Below, one piece after another: positions 41,914 through 51,146 of a stretch of 64,000 nt of DNA. Below the pieces are notes generated by a model. That model was not told where the DNA came from, ran no database searches, and was given only the letters and a program-made list of their open reading frames with translations. This stretch comes from Phycisphaeraceae bacterium (lineage in GTDB: Bacteria > Planctomycetota > Phycisphaerae > Phycisphaerales > UBA1924). Each line of letters opens with the position of its first letter. Position 1 is the first letter of the stretch. The stretch spans positions 124,001 to 188,000 of the forward strand of contig JAHBWW010000004.1 of the NCBI GenBank assembly GCA_019636795.1. Reading direction: 5' to 3'. The position numbers were made by a program, and so were the translations under genes.

Positions 41914-44664
41914 TCACGGGCAGCCCGCGCTGAACGCCGACAGGAAAGCCGATACATCGAAGAAATCGAACACTCCGTCGTTGTTCAGGTCTGCTGCCGG
42001 ATTCTGCGCCGAGAACGCAGCCAGAAACGCCGAGACATCAAAGAAATCGAGTACCCCGAATGGCGGCGAGAAGTCCGCAAGGCACTGTCCCACGCTGAAC
42101 GGGATATGCACAACCGTCGCTCGCCCCGAGTGCTCGAAGGCCACGACGGTCAGCACATGCGCGCCGTTCGACATCGGTGCATCGAACGCACGCCGCCATT
42201 CCAGCCGATCCCAGCGCGTCGCAGCATTGAAGACACTCGTGAGCGGCACCGGGTCCGTTCCCGCCGGCAGATCCAGGAAGGTGTGCACCGCTGTCACCGT
42301 GCGATCAGGATTGACGATTCGGAACTCATGGCTCGGGTTGTCCAGTGGCACGTCAAGCCCCGGAACTTCGATCACCGCATCAAGCCGATCAACATACACC
42401 ACCGTCCGCCACTCCGTGAAGATCGGGCTCGTAGCCGGGTTGGCGCGCCGACGAAACGCAATGACCGAGATATACGCGAATCCCTCTTCGATCAGCGAAG
42501 TATCAATCTCCTGCGAATACACACCGGTCGTTCCACCCGAGCCAAAAGTGGGGGAGTTGATCGTGATGAACTGCTCATACCCTCCAAGCACCGGGTTCGT
42601 TGGCGCTATGTCGATGATGCCGTTCCCGTTGTAGTCGCGCGTCCCCGCGCCGATCTTGAACAGCGCGTTGTCATCGGTGTCCGGGTCGAGTGGGTCCGTC
42701 TGCGACGTGTTGAGCGTAATCCGAAACGTCGGCCCAGACACCACCGGAATCGGGTTCAATCTGCGAAAGAACGCTGGCAACTGCGGCGGGTCGGCCGGAA
42801 TCACCCCCGATTGATTCGTGATCGTCAGCGAACCCGTGGGCAACGCTTCAGAATACACCACATACCCGCGCGCGTGTTCCGTTCCTGTGCTCGATACATT
42901 CCGCGGCACCACCAGCGACACCGTCCCGCCCACACCGACCGTGATGATCTCAGGAATCTGATTCTGCGGGTCGATTGTCGGATTCGCAGCATTTCCGGTT
43001 TGTTCGTGCAGCCGCGTGCCTTGTGCATATTGCGTTGTCACCTGCACCGTATCGACGCCAGCGTCGTAACGGTCATTGACACCAACCAAACAGTTGGCCT
43101 GCCCATTGGCCGCACGCTCGAACACCAGCACATCGCTGATGTTCGCGTTGAGTTGAAAGTACTGTCCGATCGCCAGTTGATTGTGCAGCCGCACCAGTCG
43201 CGTCATCGTGCTGTCCAGCACATTGGCCGCGGGGTCAAGCCCGAGCGCCAGTGGCGAGCCCTCGCGAGGATAAAACCCGGATATCCGAGACACCCCTCGC
43301 CCGTGGTGATACACCAGCGAACGCCCAGGCCTCATCAACAGATACGCGTGCTGTGGAAACCCCTGCTGCTTGGCAGTCGGCAGCGGCGGGAGCGAGTTCC
43401 CTGTGCCCACTGACCCGTTGTCATGGCTGAACACATGATTGATGCCCATCGAACCATCCGTCACGCCGTTGTCCGCGATATCCAGGTGTCCGCTATCCCC
43501 GTTCGAGAACAGACCCGCCCATGATCCGAGTCCGTTCGCGTTGATGATCTCACGGAGCCTCCCTGCTCCTTGCAGATCCAGCGCATCGCGATTCGCGAAA
43601 CTGTCCTTTCGGATGTAGTTGTTGAGCATGTCAAAGTTACCCGTAACATTCTCACCGAATGTCAGCGGATTGACCCTGTTCCCCCACGGATCCGTGCGTG
43701 TCATGTGGACTGAAGCATCAAAATACGTATCCCAGAACCACGTCGGCGCGTGCTTGAGCGCATCAAGCCGAAACCCGTCAATCCGCTGCACTTCCATCAT
43801 CCACTGCGCCCACCGCATCAGCAGACCGGTCGTGTTTTCAGTGACTGCATCGCCCGCGAGCGGGTCCGCTTCGTTGAACGGATGCCGGTTGTAACTGAAA
43901 TTGCCCGGATGGCGCGATGTCCCCGGATTGCTGATCGCGGTCGGTGCGAGCGATTGATCCTGATAGAACCTCGCGTTGTTCGGGTCCGGCTTGTTGTACA
44001 AAGTCCCAGCGGGGATGTTCAGCGGGTCGCCCTCTGCGACCGGCTGACGAATGTACTGGTGGTTCGTTTCCTGCGCGATATCGATCAGCGCAACCAGATC
44101 GCCACGCACCAGGTCGTAGTTCGATCCCCCGGGGTTCTCCGACTGCAAATACCCTTGTGCATTCCCCGCATGGAAGTCACCCCAGTTATCAGTCGGCAAC
44201 TTATTTCGCGGCGGATTCTCGCGCGGAATCCAGAACCCCGGCCATCCACCTTGCGCCAGAAAGGCATCCGAAGTCGTGCGCCCGGAATTGTGATTGAATA
44301 TGCCATCGACATACACCAGCCCATTGGCGCGGTGCAACTCGTCAACCATCGAACGGAACGATTGCTCAGTGCCATAGGTTGTGCGCGCGCGCCCGGAGTG
44401 TGTCGCATTGATCGGAGGCTTGCCCAGATCAAACCGATCAAACGGGTCATACCCCGGCGATTGGAAAGACGCTTTGGACGGTGGGGGGAGCCACACCGCG
44501 TTGTATCCGGCGATGAAGAAATCCGGCGTGCGGCGTTCGATGTCGATCCACTGTGTCTCGAACCACTGCAGGAAGACCGGGCTCAGTTGCCCCTTGGCCG
44601 AGCTTGTCGCGAGCATAATCCCGACAGCCACAAGCAGCCAAACGGTACGATGATGTCGCGTCAT
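41914..44664 (-). CDS. secreted GH13 alpha-amylase-family glycosidase with GC-type dockerin
   Basis: 916 aa, signal peptide about residues 1-25. GH13 regions are visible: DGIFNHNSG (region I), GFRLDALKH with nucleophile Asp301 (II), FGENVTG with acid/base Glu338 (III) and FSHDNGS with Asp415 (IV). The catalytic barrel is followed by beta-rich domains of 350 residues or so that are not assignable, and then by the paired EF-hand tail (LDFFDVSAFLAAFSAQNPAA and a second loop DLNNDGVFDFFDVSAF, ending SAGCP). It should hydrolyse alpha-glucans outside the cytoplasm. ATG at 44664 has GGAGAGGG upstream. Divergent from the GH31 glucosidase. Confidence 0.9.
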   Translation of the reverse strand: MTRHHRTVWLLVAVGIMLATSSAKGQLSPVFLQWFETQWIDIERRTPDFFIAGYNAVWLPPPSKASFQSPGYDPFDRFDLGKPPINATHSGRARTTYGTEQSFRSMVDELHRANGLVYVDGIFNHNSGRTTSDAFLAQGGWPGFWIPRENPPRNKLPTDNWGDFHAGNAQGYLQSENPGGSNYDLVRGDLVALIDIAQETNHQYIRQPVAEGDPLNIPAGTLYNKPDPNNARFYQDQSLAPTAISNPGTSRHPGNFSYNRHPFNEADPLAGDAVTENTTGLLMRWAQWMMEVQRIDGFRLDALKHAPTWFWDTYFDASVHMTRTDPWGNRVNPLTFGENVTGNFDMLNNYIRKDSFANRDALDLQGAGRLREIINANGLGSWAGLFSNGDSGHLDIADNGVTDGSMGINHVFSHDNGSVGTGNSLPPLPTAKQQGFPQHAYLLMRPGRSLVYHHGRGVSRISGFYPREGSPLALGLDPAANVLDSTMTRLVRLHNQLAIGQYFQLNANISDVLVFERAANGQANCLVGVNDRYDAGVDTVQVTTQYAQGTRLHEQTGNAANPTIDPQNQIPEIITVGVGGTVSLVVPRNVSSTGTEHARGYVVYSEALPTGSLTITNQSGVIPADPPQLPAFFRRLNPIPVVSGPTFRITLNTSQTDPLDPDTDDNALFKIGAGTRDYNGNGIIDIAPTNPVLGGYEQFITINSPTFGSGGTTGVYSQEIDTSLIEEGFAYISVIAFRRRANPATSPIFTEWRTVVYVDRLDAVIEVPGLDVPLDNPSHEFRIVNPDRTVTAVHTFLDLPAGTDPVPLTSVFNAATRWDRLEWRRAFDAPMSNGAHVLTVVAFEHSGRATVVHIPFSVGQCLADFSPPFGVLDFFDVSAFLAAFSAQNPAADLNNDGVFDFFDVSAFLSAFSAGCP

Positions 44665-44866
44665 AAAACATCCCTCTCCTGGCGAACCCCAATGGACTTC
44701 GACCGCACAACAATCCCGATACTTTTATAGACGAATTTCGCTTTCCAGAATAGCCCATTGTCAATAATCTGCGTTGAAACAACGTCCTTGAGCCATTTTG
44801 GCAGGACCATACCTCGTCCGAAAACGAATCACGCCCGGAGTGGCACAAGTGCATCGAGTTCACACC
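44665..44866. promoter_or_regulatory. divergent promoter region between amylase and glucosidase
   Basis: 202 bp between the divergent starts, distinctly AT-rich compared with the surroundings (for example ATACTTTTATAGACGAATTT near 44720). Shared control of the two glycosidases is likely. I could not pick out a palindromic operator with confidence. Confidence 0.45.
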
Positions 44867-47047
44867 ATGACCCACAAAACCCTCCTCATTTCGATTCATT
44901 GGGCGTTGACTGGCGTTTTCGCAGCACCATCCGTTACAGCACAGGTCGTGGCCGAGTCCATCGCGGAGCGAACCGTCCGGTTTCATGCTGATTCGGAGGC
45001 ACGCGACGCCGCCTTCCCCTCCATGGCCCTTCACAAGCCATTCCCCGCTCTTGAAGCCGGCATCACCGACTTCCCGGTGCTCGTCGACTTCGGCCAAAGT
45101 GACGATCGGTGGACCGCGACCGTCGTAATCGAACCTGGCACCACGCTCTATGGCACAGGACAGGCTGCCGGGCCGCTCCGCCGCAACGGCCGAATCATCG
45201 AGACATGGAACACCGACGCCTATGGCTATCAGGATGGCGATCAGAGTCTGTACACCGCGCATCCCTGGGTGCTGGCCGTACGGGCCGACGGCACGGCGTT
45301 CGGGGTTCTTGCCGACACCACATACCGATGCCAAGTCGATCTGACGACAAACATTGTCTTTCGTGCTGCAGGGCCTGCGCAGCCCGTGATCGTGATGGAT
45401 GGCGATTCGCCGCACGATGTCATGCGGCGCCTCGGCGAACTCACAGGCACCATCACGATGCCCCCCAAATGGGCCATCGGCTATCACCAGTGTCGTTATT
45501 CCTATGAGCCTGAATCGCGCGTTCTTGAAATCGCAGAAGAATTTCGTTCTCGCAATATCCCAGCCGACGTCATCTGGATGGACATCGACTACATGGATGG
45601 CTATCGCTGTTTCACCTTTGACCCCGTCAAGTTCCCCAACCCCGCAAGGCTCAATGCCAAACTCGCTGAGCAAGGCTTTCACAACGTCTGGATGATCGAT
45701 CCGGGTCTCAAGAGGGAACAAGGCTACAGCGTCTACGACTCCGGCGCAGCCATAGACGCTTGGGTCAAGACAAGCACCGGGCAGGTCTACATCGGAGAGG
45801 TCTGGCCGGGTGTCTGTGTTTTCCCTGACTACACCAACGTCTCGGTCCGCGACTGGTGGGCCTCGTTATACAAGCCATTCATGGCTCACGGAATTTCCGG
45901 CGTCTGGAACGACATGAACGAACCCGCCGTCTTCAACACACCCACCAAGACCATGCCCGAGACCAACTGGCATAACGCCGACGAGGCTCTTGGAGGCCCC
46001 GGCCCGCACGCACGCTTTCACAACGTCTACGGCATGCTCATGGTCAAGGCAACGCGCGAGGGGGTCATGGCAGCCAACCCCGAAGTTCGTCCCTTCGTCC
46101 TCAGCCGCGCCAACTTCATGGGTGGCCATCGCTACGCTGCGACATGGACCGGTGACAACAGCGCCAACTGGTACCATGTGGACGTCTCAATTCCCATGAC
46201 ACTCAATCTCGGCTTGAGCGGGCAACCCTTCTGTGGCCCGGACATCGGTGGGTTCGCAGGCAACGGCGATGGAGACATGTTCGCCCGTTGGATCGGGTAC
46301 GGTGCTCTCCTTCCCTTTGCCCGAGGCCATACCGGCAAAGGCAACATTGACAAGGAGCCATGGGCGTTTGGCGAAGCCGTGGAGGCAACCTCACGCCGCG
46401 CCCTCGAACGTCGATACCGTCTCATGCCGTACTTCTACACGCTCTTCCGCGAAGCGTCGCTCACCGGCATGCCGATCGCACGACCCACGTTCTTTGCCGA
46501 TCCGACAGATCCCGCGCTTCGCTCCGAGGATGATTCGTTTCTGCTCGGCGATGCCTTGCTTGTCGTGGCGCAGATCCAGCCCGCACGCGATCGAGTCAGC
46601 GTGCTCCCCTCTCCTGTTGCCGGCGTTGCGTGGCGCGAGTTTGACTTTGAAAGTTTCGATGGCGGACGCGACTCGAAGGATCCCGATCAACCACGCCTTC
46701 TGCTTCGGCCAGGATCGATCATTCCCGCCGGCCCCGTCATGAACTACGTCGATGAGGTTCCACTCGATCCCTTGACGCTCATCATTTATCTTGACGCCGA
46801 AAGCTCTGCCCGCGGCGAACTCTACGAAGACAAAGGCGACGGCTGGGAGTACCTCGACGGGCAGTTCCTCCATTCGATCTACGAAGCGGAATCAGATGGC
46901 TCGCAGGTCACGATTCGCCTTGTCAACGCTGAAGGCGACATGCCGCGCCCTGCGCGCACGCTCCACGTTCGCCTGCTCATGCCCGACGGCACCGAACGCA
47001 CCGCAGTCGGTCGCGATGGAAGCAACGTCACGATCCTGCTGGACTGA
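44867..47047 (+). CDS. GH31-family alpha-glucosidase
   Basis: 726 aa from ATG at 44867, with a probable signal peptide (MTHKTLLISIHWALTGVFAA). N-terminal GH31 beta-sandwich with LYGTGQAAGPLRRNGRIIET and WNTDAYGYQDGDQSLYTAHP; catalytic barrel with IWMDIDYMDGYRCFTFD, the nucleophile motif GVWNDMNEPAVF (Asp349) and ATWTGDNSANW (acid/base Asp430); then the proximal and distal beta domains. It would release glucose from oligosaccharides made by the divergent amylase, outside the cytoplasm. Slightly short but complete. Confidence 0.93.
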   Translation: MTHKTLLISIHWALTGVFAAPSVTAQVVAESIAERTVRFHADSEARDAAFPSMALHKPFPALEAGITDFPVLVDFGQSDDRWTATVVIEPGTTLYGTGQAAGPLRRNGRIIETWNTDAYGYQDGDQSLYTAHPWVLAVRADGTAFGVLADTTYRCQVDLTTNIVFRAAGPAQPVIVMDGDSPHDVMRRLGELTGTITMPPKWAIGYHQCRYSYEPESRVLEIAEEFRSRNIPADVIWMDIDYMDGYRCFTFDPVKFPNPARLNAKLAEQGFHNVWMIDPGLKREQGYSVYDSGAAIDAWVKTSTGQVYIGEVWPGVCVFPDYTNVSVRDWWASLYKPFMAHGISGVWNDMNEPAVFNTPTKTMPETNWHNADEALGGPGPHARFHNVYGMLMVKATREGVMAANPEVRPFVLSRANFMGGHRYAATWTGDNSANWYHVDVSIPMTLNLGLSGQPFCGPDIGGFAGNGDGDMFARWIGYGALLPFARGHTGKGNIDKEPWAFGEAVEATSRRALERRYRLMPYFYTLFREASLTGMPIARPTFFADPTDPALRSEDDSFLLGDALLVVAQIQPARDRVSVLPSPVAGVAWREFDFESFDGGRDSKDPDQPRLLLRPGSIIPAGPVMNYVDEVPLDPLTLIIYLDAESSARGELYEDKGDGWEYLDGQFLHSIYEAESDGSQVTIRLVNAEGDMPRPARTLHVRLLMPDGTERTAVGRDGSNVTILLD

Positions 47048-47049
47048 GT

Positions 47050-48660
47050 TCATCCCGCAGCCATGGCAGGTCGGGCCTCACGTGTCGCGAGCGTGAGGAT
47101 GTTGCGTTGCGTCATCTCGTCGCCCGTCAGTTCGCCACGAACTGTTCCTTCAGCCATCACCAACACACGATCGGAAAGGGCCAGCAACTCGGGCATTTCC
47201 GACGACACCAGCACAATCGCAACGCCCCGGTCGGCCGCAGCGTGAATGAGTCGATAGATCTCGGCCTTGGTGCCAATATCGATGCCGCGTGTTGGTTCAT
47301 CAAGAAGCAAGACTTTGGCATCCTTCTGCATCCACCGCGCGATCAGCAATTTCTGCTGGTTGCCGCCCGAGAGTTCATTGGGCAGCGACGATGGTGAAGC
47401 GGACTTGACGCGAAACTCATCAAGGCACTGCGTCACGAGCGTGCGTTCCTTCGGCAGGCTTCTCATACCGATTGCGGCTGCCAGTCTCTGCATGTAAGGC
47501 ACAACAATGTTCTCCGCCACACCAAGGTCGAAGAACAAGCCCTGCACACGGCGATCCTCCGGCACATAGCCGACACCCGCAGCGATCAGTTTTTGCGGCG
47601 TGCGAGTGTCAATCTCAACCCCCTCAAGGCGAATGACACCCGATCGCTGAGAATCGAGCGCAAAGATCGCATTGAGAAGTTCAGACCGACCCGATCCAAC
47701 AAGCCCTCCGATGCCAAGCACCTCGCCAGCCCGCACCGAAAACGACACATCCCTGAGTTTTCCCGGCGAGTTCATGCCGATCACTTCGAAGGTGCGTGGC
47801 GCATCGTGCGGCACGTCCTGCCTCGGCCCGCTTCCACCCATCGCACGAAGCGTCGCCGCTTCGCCGCCAGGCGTGCGAATCCTGCCCGTTGGTGTCTCCA
47901 GCCGACGACCGATCATCTGCTCCACAAGATCCGGCTCGGGTGTCGAACTCACATCGCTCGTCGCGACAAACGCCCCATCGCGCAGCACCGTCACCCGATC
48001 ACAGCACGCATAAATCTCGCCCATTCGGTGCGAGACATAAATAATCGTCAGCCCCTCTCGCGCCAGGGACCGCACGATTTCGAGCAACTTCTCCGTCTCA
48101 GCGATCGAAAGCGAACTGGTAGGCTCATCGAACACAATCACGCGCGCCTTCTCGCACCCGGGTCGAACCTCTTCTTCGAGAGCCGACGCGATCTGACAAA
48201 TCTGCCGCAACCCTGGCGAGAGTGTGCCCAACTCCGCATCCACATCAATCGAAGGTTCAAGCCGATGCACAAGTTTCGCGGCACGCTCGCGCATGCGCGC
48301 ACGATCAACCGTGCCAAACCGCAACCGTGGCAGATCATGCAGGCACAAGTTCTCCGCCACCGAAAGGTTCGGGCACTGCGCGAGTTCCTGATGGACGATG
48401 CGCACGCCCGCAGAAAATGCATCATCAATCGACCCGGGCTTGAGCACGCGCCCGGCGATGGTCACGACCCCTTCGTCCTGCTTGTGCAATCCGGCAATGA
48501 CCTTGCCCAGCGTGCTCTTGCCGGCGCCATTCTCACCCATGAGGGCGTGCACTTCGCCGTTGCGAAATGACACCGAAACATTGTTCAGCGCCTGCGTGAT
48601 CCCGAATCGTTTCGAGATGCGCTCGGCCGTCAGCAGAATGTTGTGGTCCTGAGCCATCAT
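47050..48660 (-). CDS. sugar ABC transporter ATP-binding protein (RbsA/XylG type)
   Basis: 536 aa with two ABC domains in tandem, as in RbsA. First: GENGAGKST Walker A, LSPGLRQICQIASAL signature, VIVFDEPTSSL Walker B. Second: degenerate Walker A (GLVGSGRSE), LSGGNQQKLLIARWM signature, LLLDEPTRGID. Start taken at ATG 48660. It powers import of a sugar through the permease at 49831-51084 with the binding protein at 48708-49724. It is the last gene of this minus-strand operon and is convergent with the glucosidase gene, 2 bases apart. Confidence 0.93.
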   Translation of the reverse strand: MMAQDHNILLTAERISKRFGITQALNNVSVSFRNGEVHALMGENGAGKSTLGKVIAGLHKQDEGVVTIAGRVLKPGSIDDAFSAGVRIVHQELAQCPNLSVAENLCLHDLPRLRFGTVDRARMRERAAKLVHRLEPSIDVDAELGTLSPGLRQICQIASALEEEVRPGCEKARVIVFDEPTSSLSIAETEKLLEIVRSLAREGLTIIYVSHRMGEIYACCDRVTVLRDGAFVATSDVSSTPEPDLVEQMIGRRLETPTGRIRTPGGEAATLRAMGGSGPRQDVPHDAPRTFEVIGMNSPGKLRDVSFSVRAGEVLGIGGLVGSGRSELLNAIFALDSQRSGVIRLEGVEIDTRTPQKLIAAGVGYVPEDRRVQGLFFDLGVAENIVVPYMQRLAAAIGMRSLPKERTLVTQCLDEFRVKSASPSSLPNELSGGNQQKLLIARWMQKDAKVLLLDEPTRGIDIGTKAEIYRLIHAAADRGVAIVLVSSEMPELLALSDRVLVMAEGTVRGELTGDEMTQRNILTLATREARPAMAAG

Positions 48661-48707
48661 CTCGCCGTGCGATGCTTGCCGAGCCTGTTGCTCGCGTGCC
48701 ACGAGTT

Positions 48708-49724
48708 TTAATCGCGGTTCCACACGCTCCACTTGGCTTCAAATTCCTCGACATTCTCGCTCGTCACGACATCAAAATCCGCATAGATGAATTCGGCTGG
48801 GGGCGCAACAGCATTGTGCAGCCGCTCGACGATGTGCGTCACAGACTCATACCCCCACCCGTGATATGGCTGCCCGATCAACACCTGCACCTGCCCCTTC
48901 TTGAGATATCCCAATGGCAGAGGCAGCGGGTCGAGCGAAACCACCTTCGCACGTTCGTGAATCCCGTCCAGCGCATTGTCCGTATACAACGGCCAACCAC
49001 CGACCAGGGCCCAGCCGGAAATCTCCGGGTTCGCGTTCTGCACCGACTGCATTCGCGCAGCCGCGTCGTTGGCTGTCTCAACGTGGTAGTACACATCGAT
49101 GATTCGAATTCCCGAATATTTTGCTGCTTCCTCGCGGACTCCTGCGACTCGCGATTGGAGGTTGGTCGCGGCCTGATTTCCTGCCAGCACGGCGACGACC
49201 CCGTTCTCTCCCATTTCCTGCGCAAGCGACTTCATCACCGCCGCGCCCGCAGCCCTGTCATCCACGCCGTAGTACGCCATGCGCCCCGAGTTCGGTGCAT
49301 CAGAGTCAAACGTCATCACCGTGATGCCCTTCGACACGGCATCGCGCAGCACGGATGTCAGCAGATTCGCATCAATGCACGACACGGCGATTCCATTGAC
49401 GCCAGCCGCCACAAGTTGCTCGATGTACTGTGCCTGCTGCTGCGCATTTTCGGTGTCCGGCGTCTGCCAGCGGATCTGCACATCGATGCCGTACTTCTCG
49501 CTCAGATCCCGCGCAGCGTCCTCGGCCCCGACACGTGCAGCCTTGAACACCGGGTTGTTCTGGCTCTTGGCGACCACGCCGATCACATAACGCTCTGGGC
49601 TCGGTGAACCGGATTGCCCGCTCTGATTCGGCGTCGGTGACTTCTTCTCCGAGCATCCCGCGAGCGTCAGTGTTGCTGCTGCCAACGCAACCGTTACACC
49701 TCGAAACATTCGCTGCATGTTCAT
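48708..49724 (-). CDS. sugar ABC transporter substrate-binding lipoprotein (ribose-type)
   Basis: 338 aa from ATG at 49724 (GGAG 6 bases upstream). Lipoprotein signal peptide ending LTLAGC, then a low-complexity linker (SGQSGSPSPER). Periplasmic-binding-protein type 1 fold: YVIGVVAKSQNNPVFKAARV, VNGIAVSCIDANLLTSVLRD, TVMTFDSDAPNSGRMAYYGV and GWGYESVTHIVERL. It captures the sugar outside the inner membrane. Substrate not certain; family members bind ribose, xylose, galactose or allose. Confidence 0.9.
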   Translation of the reverse strand: MNMQRMFRGVTVALAAATLTLAGCSEKKSPTPNQSGQSGSPSPERYVIGVVAKSQNNPVFKAARVGAEDAARDLSEKYGIDVQIRWQTPDTENAQQQAQYIEQLVAAGVNGIAVSCIDANLLTSVLRDAVSKGITVMTFDSDAPNSGRMAYYGVDDRAAGAAVMKSLAQEMGENGVVAVLAGNQAATNLQSRVAGVREEAAKYSGIRIIDVYYHVETANDAAARMQSVQNANPEISGWALVGGWPLYTDNALDGIHERAKVVSLDPLPLPLGYLKKGQVQVLIGQPYHGWGYESVTHIVERLHNAVAPPAEFIYADFDVVTSENVEEFEAKWSVWNRD

Positions 49725-49830
49725 TGCATTCTCCATTTGCGCTGCCGGGTGCAGCGCAGACTTGTGATTCGATCGCTGTGAAGACTTCCGACATCGCCGA
49801 GCACGAACGTAGGCGAGAACTTCATTCTAT

Positions 49831-51084
49831 CTATCCTCGGGCCGCCGAAAATTTCCGCTTGGCTTGATCGATCACCACCGCCACGATGATGGCCCCGCCC
49901 ATCACCACGCGGTTCCAGCTCTGATCGATGTTGAAGATGATCATGGCGTTATCGATTAACTGGATAATGATCGCACCAAGCACAGCCCCAAGCGCCGACC
50001 CGCGCCCACCCATCAGCGACGCGCCACCAATTACCGCCGCTGCGATCACCTGAAGTTCGTACGCCGAGCCTGAACCAGTCTCGGCCGAGCCGTAGTACCC
50101 CAGCGCCATGCACGCGCTCAACCCCGCCAGCATTCCCATCAGCAGATACACCCAGATCTTGACACGCCCGACCGGAATTCCCGCATATCGAGCAGCGGTT
50201 TCATTCCCTCCGACGGCAAACACACGCCGTCCAAGCACGGTCCGCGTGAGCATGAACCAACCTGCCAGCGCCACCGCGATCATGAACATCACAGGCACCG
50301 GATACACCCCGAAGAACTCTTTCTTGAAGAATCCGCGTGTAAATGCCTCCGAGAATCCTGCGACAGACTGCTCTCCAAGCACACGCTGCGGAATGATGAT
50401 CGTGATGCCGCGCAGTGCAGCCATCATCCCCAATGTGATGACAAAGGGATGAACACGCAACCCCACGATCATCACGCCATTGGCAAGCCCGCACACTGCG
50501 CCCACACCCACACAGACCAGCAGACCCACTCCGATCGCTGTCAGCCCGCTCGCGCCAACGCCAAGCTTGTTGAGCGCAAGAGCGCCAAGAATTCCTGCCA
50601 GTGCATAGATCGACCCCACCGAGAGATCAATGCCCGCGAGAATGATCACCGCAGTCATGCCCACAGCCATCACCGCGATAAAACTCGCGTCCTTGGCCAC
50701 CAGTGTCAGATTTGTTTTCTCGAAGAACTTGTTGGCCTTTTTCGTCGTCAGTAAGGCACGCGATCCAGAGGCTTCGACATACGACCACGTCGCGTCAAAC
50801 TCACGTTCCCCACCATCCGCATCCCGCACGATCGTGTGTGAAACCAGTCGCTGTGGCACAGTTCCGGGCCTTGACTCGTTTCCTTCGCTGTCAATGACTA
50901 CCACCACACTGCCCGACCCGATCTCAAACCGCTTCGTCACTGACTTGGACCCGCCAAAGACAGTCAGCGCGATCATCATCAGGACGATCACGATGGCCAG
51001 GCCCGATTCCTGAGCCGAAGCCGCGTGCGCCAGAATCGAACGCTTGTGACTGCCAGTTTTCTTGAGTTCAGATGCATTTGCCAT
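49831..51084 (-). CDS. sugar ABC transporter permease (RbsC-like)
   Basis: 417 aa from ATG at 51084. The core has the RbsC pattern (IAVMAVGMTAVIILAGIDLS, VHPFVITLGMMAALRGITII, FAVGGNETAARYAGIPVGRV, LMGGRGSALGAVLGAIIIQL) with about 8-10 helices. It is longer than typical RbsC (about 320 aa) because about 80 extra hydrophilic residues lie between the first and second helices (EIGSGSVVVVIDSEGNESRP, then FDATWSYVEAS). First gene of the transporter operon. Confidence 0.9.
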   Translation of the reverse strand: MANASELKKTGSHKRSILAHAASAQESGLAIVIVLMMIALTVFGGSKSVTKRFEIGSGSVVVVIDSEGNESRPGTVPQRLVSHTIVRDADGGEREFDATWSYVEASGSRALLTTKKANKFFEKTNLTLVAKDASFIAVMAVGMTAVIILAGIDLSVGSIYALAGILGALALNKLGVGASGLTAIGVGLLVCVGVGAVCGLANGVMIVGLRVHPFVITLGMMAALRGITIIIPQRVLGEQSVAGFSEAFTRGFFKKEFFGVYPVPVMFMIAVALAGWFMLTRTVLGRRVFAVGGNETAARYAGIPVGRVKIWVYLLMGMLAGLSACMALGYYGSAETGSGSAYELQVIAAAVIGGASLMGGRGSALGAVLGAIIIQLIDNAMIIFNIDQSWNRVVMGGAIIVAVVIDQAKRKFSAARG

Positions 51085-51146
51085 GGGGCCAAAGTGTAGC
51101 GAGTACACCCGGACCTATGGATTGCTGCTAGCCGCCGACGGCTCGC

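Noticed and set aside
44447-45721. 424-codon minus frame overlapping the start of the GH31 gene and the amylase N-terminus
   Set aside because: Both overlapped genes have clear catalytic motifs; this frame has none and would cross a divergent promoter.
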